From Gammaproteobacteria bacterium (GTDB taxonomy: Bacteria > Pseudomonadota > Gammaproteobacteria > Steroidobacterales > Steroidobacteraceae): 6,839 nucleotides of DNA. Below the pieces are notes generated by a model. That model saw only the letters and a program-made list of their open reading frames with translations, did no database searches and was not told the DNA's origin. Positions 5,438 through 6,839 of the stretch are shown piece after piece; position 1 is the stretch's first letter, and each line of letters starts with the position of its first letter. Where the stretch lies: assembly GCA_010031985.1 (NCBI GenBank), contig RGYP01000099.1, positions 1 to 6,839 on the forward strand. The letters run 5' to 3'. The position numbers and the translations under genes were made by a program.

Positions 5438-6457
5438 ATGCCCACGATGAACATGGTGCAGGCCCTCAACTCGGCGATGGATGTCATGCTGCAGCGGGAT
5501 CCGCGCGTGGTCGTGCTCGGTGAAGACGTGGGCTATTTCGGCGGGGTCTTTCGCGTCACCGATGGCCTGCAAAAGAAACACGGCGCCCATCGTGTGCTCG
5601 ATACGCCGATCGCCGAGGGTGGCATCGTCGGCACCTCGGTCGGCATGTGTGCGAACGGGCTACGGCCCGTCGCCGAGATTCAGTTCGCCGACTACATCTA
5701 TCCGGCCTACGATCAGATCGTGAGCGAGGTCGCGCGTTTGCGATATCGCAGCGCTGCCGCGTTCACGGCGCCTCTCACCATTCGCACGCCCTGCGGCGGC
5801 GGCATTCGCGGCGGTCAGACTCATTCGCAGAGCCCCGAAGGCGTTTTCGCGCACGTGAGTGGTATCAAGACCGTGATGCCCTCCAACCCGCATGATGCCA
5901 AGGGCATGCTGATCGCGGCCATCGAGGACGACGATCCAGTCATATTCTTTGAGCCGAAGCGCATCTACAACGGACCGTTCGATGGCGAACCCGACAAGCC
6001 CGCCGAATCCTGGGTCGGACACCCATCAGCCGAAGTTCCAGAGGGGTACTACACGGTTCCGCTAGGTCAGGCGGCGATCACGCGCGCAGGCAGCGCCCTC
6101 AGCGTGATTACCTACGGCACCATGGTCCACGTGTGTCTCGCGGCCGTGCAAGCACTCGGGCTCGATGCCGAGGTGGTCGACGTGCGCAGCATGATGCCAC
6201 TCGACATCGACACCATCGCGGCCTCGGTGAGCAAGACCGGTCGCTGTCTCATCGTTCACGAGGCTACGCGTTTCGGTGGCTTTGGCGCCGAGTTGTCCGC
6301 GTCGATTCAGGAGCGCTGCTTCTGGCATCTCGAGGCACCGATCATGCGTGTCGCCGGTTGGGATACGCCGTATCCGCACGCCTTCGAGTGGGAATATTTC
6401 CCGGGCAAGCGTCGCGTGATGAATGCGCTGCGAAAACTGATGGCGGAGGCGGTGTGA
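5438..6457 (+). CDS. bkdA2: Branched-chain 2-oxoacid dehydrogenase E1 component, beta subunit
   Basis: This is the beta subunit that completes the E1 heterotetramer with BkdA1 and contributes to the ThDP site and to E2 binding. The protein has 339 residues. The N-terminal pyrimidine-binding domain (about 4-185) has VVVLGEDVGYFGGVFRVT (24-41), TPIAEGGIVG (56-65) with the conserved Glu60 that activates ThDP, EIQFADYIYPAYDQI (80-94) and GGQTHSQSPEG (125-135) with the conserved His129. The C-terminal transketolase domain (about 205-335) has VVDVRSMMPLDIDTI (246-260) and VHEATRFGGFGAE (273-285). The ATG at 5438 has GGAG (5426-5429) in the end of bkdA1, eight bases upstream. Its stop overlaps the bkdB start. 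Pyruvate or acetoin dehydrogenase E1 beta are related alternatives; neighbour identity and the GYFGGVFR segment favour the branched-chain enzyme. Confidence 0.94.
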   Translation: MPTMNMVQALNSAMDVMLQRDPRVVVLGEDVGYFGGVFRVTDGLQKKHGAHRVLDTPIAEGGIVGTSVGMCANGLRPVAEIQFADYIYPAYDQIVSEVARLRYRSAAAFTAPLTIRTPCGGGIRGGQTHSQSPEGVFAHVSGIKTVMPSNPHDAKGMLIAAIEDDDPVIFFEPKRIYNGPFDGEPDKPAESWVGHPSAEVPEGYYTVPLGQAAITRAGSALSVITYGTMVHVCLAAVQALGLDAEVVDVRSMMPLDIDTIAASVSKTGRCLIVHEATRFGGFGAELSASIQERCFWHLEAPIMRVAGWDTPYPHAFEWEYFPGKRRVMNALRKLMAEAV

Positions 6458-6839
6458 AGCGACACGTCATGCGTCTGCCCGATCTCGGCGAAGGTACGGT
6501 GTCGGCCGAGGTGATTGCCTGGAAGGTCGCGCCCGGCGATTACGTCAAAGAAGACGCGCCGCTCGTCGAGATGTCGACCGAGAAAGCGGTGGTGGAGGTC
6601 CCTGCGCCCGTTTCCGGTCGTGTGGTGTCTTTGAGCGGTCAGCCAGGCGAGGTGATCGCCGTGGGTGCGGAGCTCGTGGTTTTCGAGATCGAAGACGGAG
6701 CTGGCGCGAACGAGCGCACCAGCGCGAGCGCCAACGCCCCACCCGGGGTCTCATCCAGCGCTACGCCGGTGCGCGCCGTGACGGCGACCACCACCTCGAA
6801 GATCACGCCCCCGAAGATTACGGCGACGAGCGGGCGAGT
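6454..6839 (+). CDS. bkdB: Branched-chain 2-oxoacid dehydrogenase E2 (dihydrolipoamide acyltransferase), 5' part
   Basis: The open frame runs off the window after 128 codons and two bases. It begins with a lipoyl domain (residues 4-80): MRLPDLGEGTVSAEV (6-20), then EMSTEKAVVEVPAPVSG (39-55) with the lipoylated Lys44, and GQPGEVIAVGAELVVFEIE (62-80). From about residue 81 it is rich in Ala, Thr, Ser and Pro, the usual flexible linker before the peripheral subunit-binding and catalytic domains, which lie outside. I chose GTG at 6454, which overlaps the bkdA2 stop as GTGA and has GGAGG at 6445-6449. It gives KRHVMRLPDLGEG, aligning position for position with the P. putida BkdB start as I recall it. 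ATG at 6469 is the alternative, but its ribosome-binding site is weak. E2 is the core of the complex; the E3 gene (lpdV in Pseudomonas) may follow outside the window. Confidence 0.93.
   Translation, partial: MKRHVMRLPDLGEGTVSAEVIAWKVAPGDYVKEDAPLVEMSTEKAVVEVPAPVSGRVVSLSGQPGEVIAVGAELVVFEIEDGAGANERTSASANAPPGVSSSATPVRAVTATTTSKITPPKITATSGR

Overview
The window is a GC-rich stretch of bacterial chromosome, most likely from a gammaproteobacterium. The order tRNA-Gln, prs, rplY (long Ctc form), pth, ychF is a well-known housekeeping arrangement in that class. The branched-chain dehydrogenase genes resemble, from memory, the Pseudomonas bkdA1/bkdA2/bkdB set. The weak use of ATG (TTG for prs, GTG for pth and bkdB) and the high-GC codon use fit a Xanthomonas-, Nevskia- or Steroidobacter-like lineage, but the genus cannot be read from this sequence.

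Region 1 (1-3588, plus strand) is the housekeeping block. It has the 3' part of a tRNA-Gln(UUG) gene, then prs (PRPP synthetase), rplY (5S rRNA-binding ribosomal protein L25/Ctc), a strong intrinsic terminator, pth (peptidyl-tRNA hydrolase) and ychF (ribosome-associated ATPase). The last four genes concern nucleotide precursor supply and ribosome function or quality control. The terminator after rplY lies directly against the pth ribosome-binding site. Its 3' arm can also pair with that site, so the junction may act as a switch rather than a simple gene boundary.

Region 2 (3610-6839) is a catabolic module. An Lrp/AsnC-family regulator on the minus strand is divergent from the start of a bkd operon on the plus strand: E1 alpha (bkdA1), E1 beta (bkdA2) and the first 128 codons of the E2 acyltransferase (bkdB), which runs off the window. 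These are components of the branched-chain 2-oxoacid dehydrogenase complex, which converts the keto acids of Val, Leu and Ile to acyl-CoAs. The 113-bp divergent region holds an AT-rich 7+7 bp inverted repeat that overlaps a candidate promoter of the regulator. It also holds a candidate bkd promoter so close to the bkdA1 start that the mRNA may be leaderless. The layout suggests an autoregulated local regulator controlling bkd.

I see no mobile element, CRISPR array, prophage or clearly unprecedented gene system. The points of interest are regulatory and lie in the intergenic regions. No gene-free stretch exceeds 300 bases.
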